From CAIVAT01 sp964355945 (GTDB taxonomy: Bacteria; Bacteroidota; Bacteroidia; Bacteroidales; FEN-979), in assembly GCA_964355945.1 (NCBI GenBank), contig CAYHGE010000004.1, positions 1-64,000 of the forward strand: a DNA stretch of 64,000 nucleotides, given 5' to 3'. Numbering within the stretch: position 1 is the stretch's first letter; each line of letters starts with the position of its first letter. The notes beneath the pieces were generated by a model. It worked only from the letters and a program-made list of their open reading frames with translations, did not search any database and was not told where the DNA came from. A program made the position numbers and the translations under genes. Positions 62,392 through 64,000 of this stretch are shown piece by piece.

Positions 62392-63891
62392 TTACCGGGA
62401 TATTACTCGTTTCGGCTTTTCAAAAAGGTATGCGGCAGTTGCAAAAATCACCAGCAACATCGTATGGAAAACAACCCGGGTAAACAAGCCTTCCGGCTGG
62501 ATATAAATGCTGGCCATGTAGAGCATGATTGCCAGACCAAGATAACCGAAAAACCTGCCAAGGTTATATTTCACCGGGAAGTATCGCTGTCCCAGGAGGT
62601 AGGATAAAACCATCATGGCGCCATAGCAGATGAAGGTTGCCCAGGCTGACCCGAGATATCCATGAATCAGGTGATCCGGCCCCAACGGGATCCACCAGAA
62701 ATTCAGTGTCAGCGTAATTACCGCTCCGATCAGTGAAAGCCATGCCCCCCAGATGGTCTTTGACGAAAGTTTGTACCAGATCGATAGGTTATAATAAACA
62801 CCAAGGAAAAGGTTTGCCATCATCAGGATTGGAATGACACCTTTTCCCTCCCAGTAGTTTTTCCCGATGAGGTAACGAAGGATAAAATCATCGAGATAGA
62901 CCATGGTTGCCAGAAATATAAAAGAAACCACGATGATGAAATAATCCATGATCCGTGCATACAGGATTTTTGCATCCTTTTCTTTGGCAGCAGCAAAAAA
63001 GAAAGGTTCGGCTGCATATTTGTAAGCCTGAATAAAAATGGTCATCAGGATGGAAATCTTGTAACAGGCACTGTAAATGCCAACCTGGTATGCTGCAACA
63101 TCCGCGGGAAGTAAATACCTCAGCAACAAACGATCGAAGGTTTCGTTGACCATTCCAGCCAACCCTGCAAACAACAGCGGGAAGGCATATATCAGCATGG
63201 TCTTCAATAATTTATTGTCCAGTTTCCATTTCATCCCCGTAAACTGGGGAATTAAAAGCACAAGGGTAACTGAGCTGGCGACAAGGTTCGAAATGAAAAT
63301 GTAACTGATACCCCAATCCGGAATGTAAACCAAACGGATAAAACCATGGAGGAAACTCCATGATTCATGGGCAAGAACGTATGGACAGAAAAGCAGGAAA
63401 AAGACATTCAGTCCGAAGTTGACAAGGATGTTGGTCAGGTTGATTGCCACAAAACGCAAGGCTTTGTTCTGTGCCCTTAGCCTGGCAAACGGGATCTTTG
63501 AAAGTGCATCCAGCGCAAGGAACCAGGCAAACCACAGCACATATTCGGGATGGGAGCCATAGTCGATCCAGCCGGCAACCGGTTGTGCAAAAACAGAAAC
63601 GATCAGGAGAAAAACCACGGATGAAAAGATCAGCGAAATCATTCCAGTGCTGAACACCTTCTCTTTGTCTGTCTCGTTTTCGTTGAAGCGGAAAAAAGCG
63701 GTTTCCATGCCATAAGTAAGGACCACGGTAAGGAACGCAGCATAGGCGTAAAAAACACTCACCGTACCATATTCTCCCGGCAAAAAGATTCGGGTATATA
63801 GCGGGACCAGCAAATATCCCAGAATTCTTCCCAGGATGCCCGAGAGTCCATAAACGGCCGTTTGCCCTGCAAGTTTTTTCAGCGGATTCAT
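62392..63891 (-). CDS. Oligosaccharide flippase family protein (polysaccharide biosynthesis, MATE-like)
   Basis: A 499-residue inner-membrane protein with about 14 membrane segments, of the Wzx/polysaccharide-biosynthesis branch of the MOP superfamily. It should flip undecaprenyl-linked oligosaccharides across the membrane. Family signs are the start LAGQTAVYGLSGILGRILGYL followed by PLYTRIF, an N-terminal Tyr/Gly-rich helix pair (PGEYGTVSVFYAYAAFL) and the segment FPLLFAGLAGMVNETFDRLLLRYLL. The start is ATG 63891 (a TTG at 63894 is in frame). The -7 box lies only 5 bases upstream, so the transcript may begin at or next to the start codon. It heads the envelope operon of dut, TPR, DUF4292 and EnvC-like genes. 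Confidence 0.9.
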   Translation of the reverse strand: MNPLKKLAGQTAVYGLSGILGRILGYLLVPLYTRIFLPGEYGTVSVFYAYAAFLTVVLTYGMETAFFRFNENETDKEKVFSTGMISLIFSSVVFLLIVSVFAQPVAGWIDYGSHPEYVLWFAWFLALDALSKIPFARLRAQNKALRFVAINLTNILVNFGLNVFFLLFCPYVLAHESWSFLHGFIRLVYIPDWGISYIFISNLVASSVTLVLLIPQFTGMKWKLDNKLLKTMLIYAFPLLFAGLAGMVNETFDRLLLRYLLPADVAAYQVGIYSACYKISILMTIFIQAYKYAAEPFFFAAAKEKDAKILYARIMDYFIIVVSFIFLATMVYLDDFILRYLIGKNYWEGKGVIPILMMANLFLGVYYNLSIWYKLSSKTIWGAWLSLIGAVITLTLNFWWIPLGPDHLIHGYLGSAWATFICYGAMMVLSYLLGQRYFPVKYNLGRFFGYLGLAIMLYMASIYIQPEGLFTRVVFHTMLLVIFATAAYLFEKPKRVISR

Positions 63892-63896
63892 CAACG

Positions 63897-63904
63897 CAAA
63901 AGTA
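63897..63904 (-). promoter_or_regulatory. -7 promoter box for the flippase (TACTTTTG)
   Basis: CAAAAGTA on the plus strand, an exact TAnnTTTG on the minus strand, ending 6 bases before the ATG. It implies a leaderless or almost leaderless mRNA. The remaining sequence to 64000 contains no gene that I can support. Confidence 0.5.
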
Positions 63905-64000
63905 TTTGTTTTCGGTTAAAATAACACCATTTGTTGAGGGTTATTGTGCCGGAAACATTGCACCCACGATATGTGTAATGATTTATCAATGTCCTGCCTC

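Overview
The window looks like a scaffold from an uncultured Bacteroidota, probably Bacteroidales-like. The evidence is six secreted proteins with type IX secretion (T9SS) type A C-terminal sorting domains, repeated -7 promoter boxes of the Bacteroidota form TAnnTTTG, an almost complete lack of Shine-Dalgarno sequences, and the gene order flippase - dut - TPR - DUF4292 - EnvC/M23. No rRNA, tRNA or CRISPR array was seen. Five runs of exactly 100 N mark scaffold joins. Two of them (in phoH and in an Omp28-like gene) are flanked by the same 55 bases on both sides, so those genes are really intact.

Layout. 1-11.4 kb is housekeeping: lnt, a nitroreductase, an M28 peptidase lipoprotein, phoH, an NtrC-type response regulator with an unknown partner, polA, a palindrome-rich intergenic element and a ROK kinase. 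11.4-21.2 kb holds four separately transcribed T9SS cargo genes: two Omp28-like CxxC proteins and two gingipain-like C25 peptidases. 21.4-34.1 kb is the most unusual part. A plus-strand operon (outer-membrane barrel, periplasmic vWA-like protein, FtsX-like permease without an ATPase, one-TM protein) runs head-on, with 14 bp between stop codons, into a minus-strand operon (divergent sigma-like factor, soluble HC2-type zinc-finger protein, DUF1598-like lipoprotein, TPR-CHAT protease). I read the second operon as a candidate regulated caspase-like protease system. 34.5-37.2 kb holds a small membrane protein, a barrel protein and a frameshifted carboxypeptidase-like/PQQ-propeller gene.

37.3-49.6 kb is one giant 4,104-residue T9SS adhesin made of about 42 Ig/PKD-like modules. 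It contains a perfect 1,156-bp internal duplication and a perfect 255-bp tandem repeat. 49.8-57.6 kb holds a DUF2142 membrane protein, a CNNM/CorC-type CBS protein, and a DUF4160/DUF2442 pair translationally coupled to a BNR-repeat T9SS protein. 57.7-63.9 kb is an envelope operon on the minus strand: flippase, dUTPase, TPR protein, DUF4292 lipoprotein, EnvC-like degenerate M23 protein and an EamA transporter cut by a gap.

Functionally the window is dominated by the cell envelope and secreted proteins: lipoprotein maturation, septal murein hydrolase activation, polysaccharide export, T9SS surface proteins, and a regulated protease locus with a possible envelope partner operon. All family assignments come from reading motifs and from memory of families; no database search was run.
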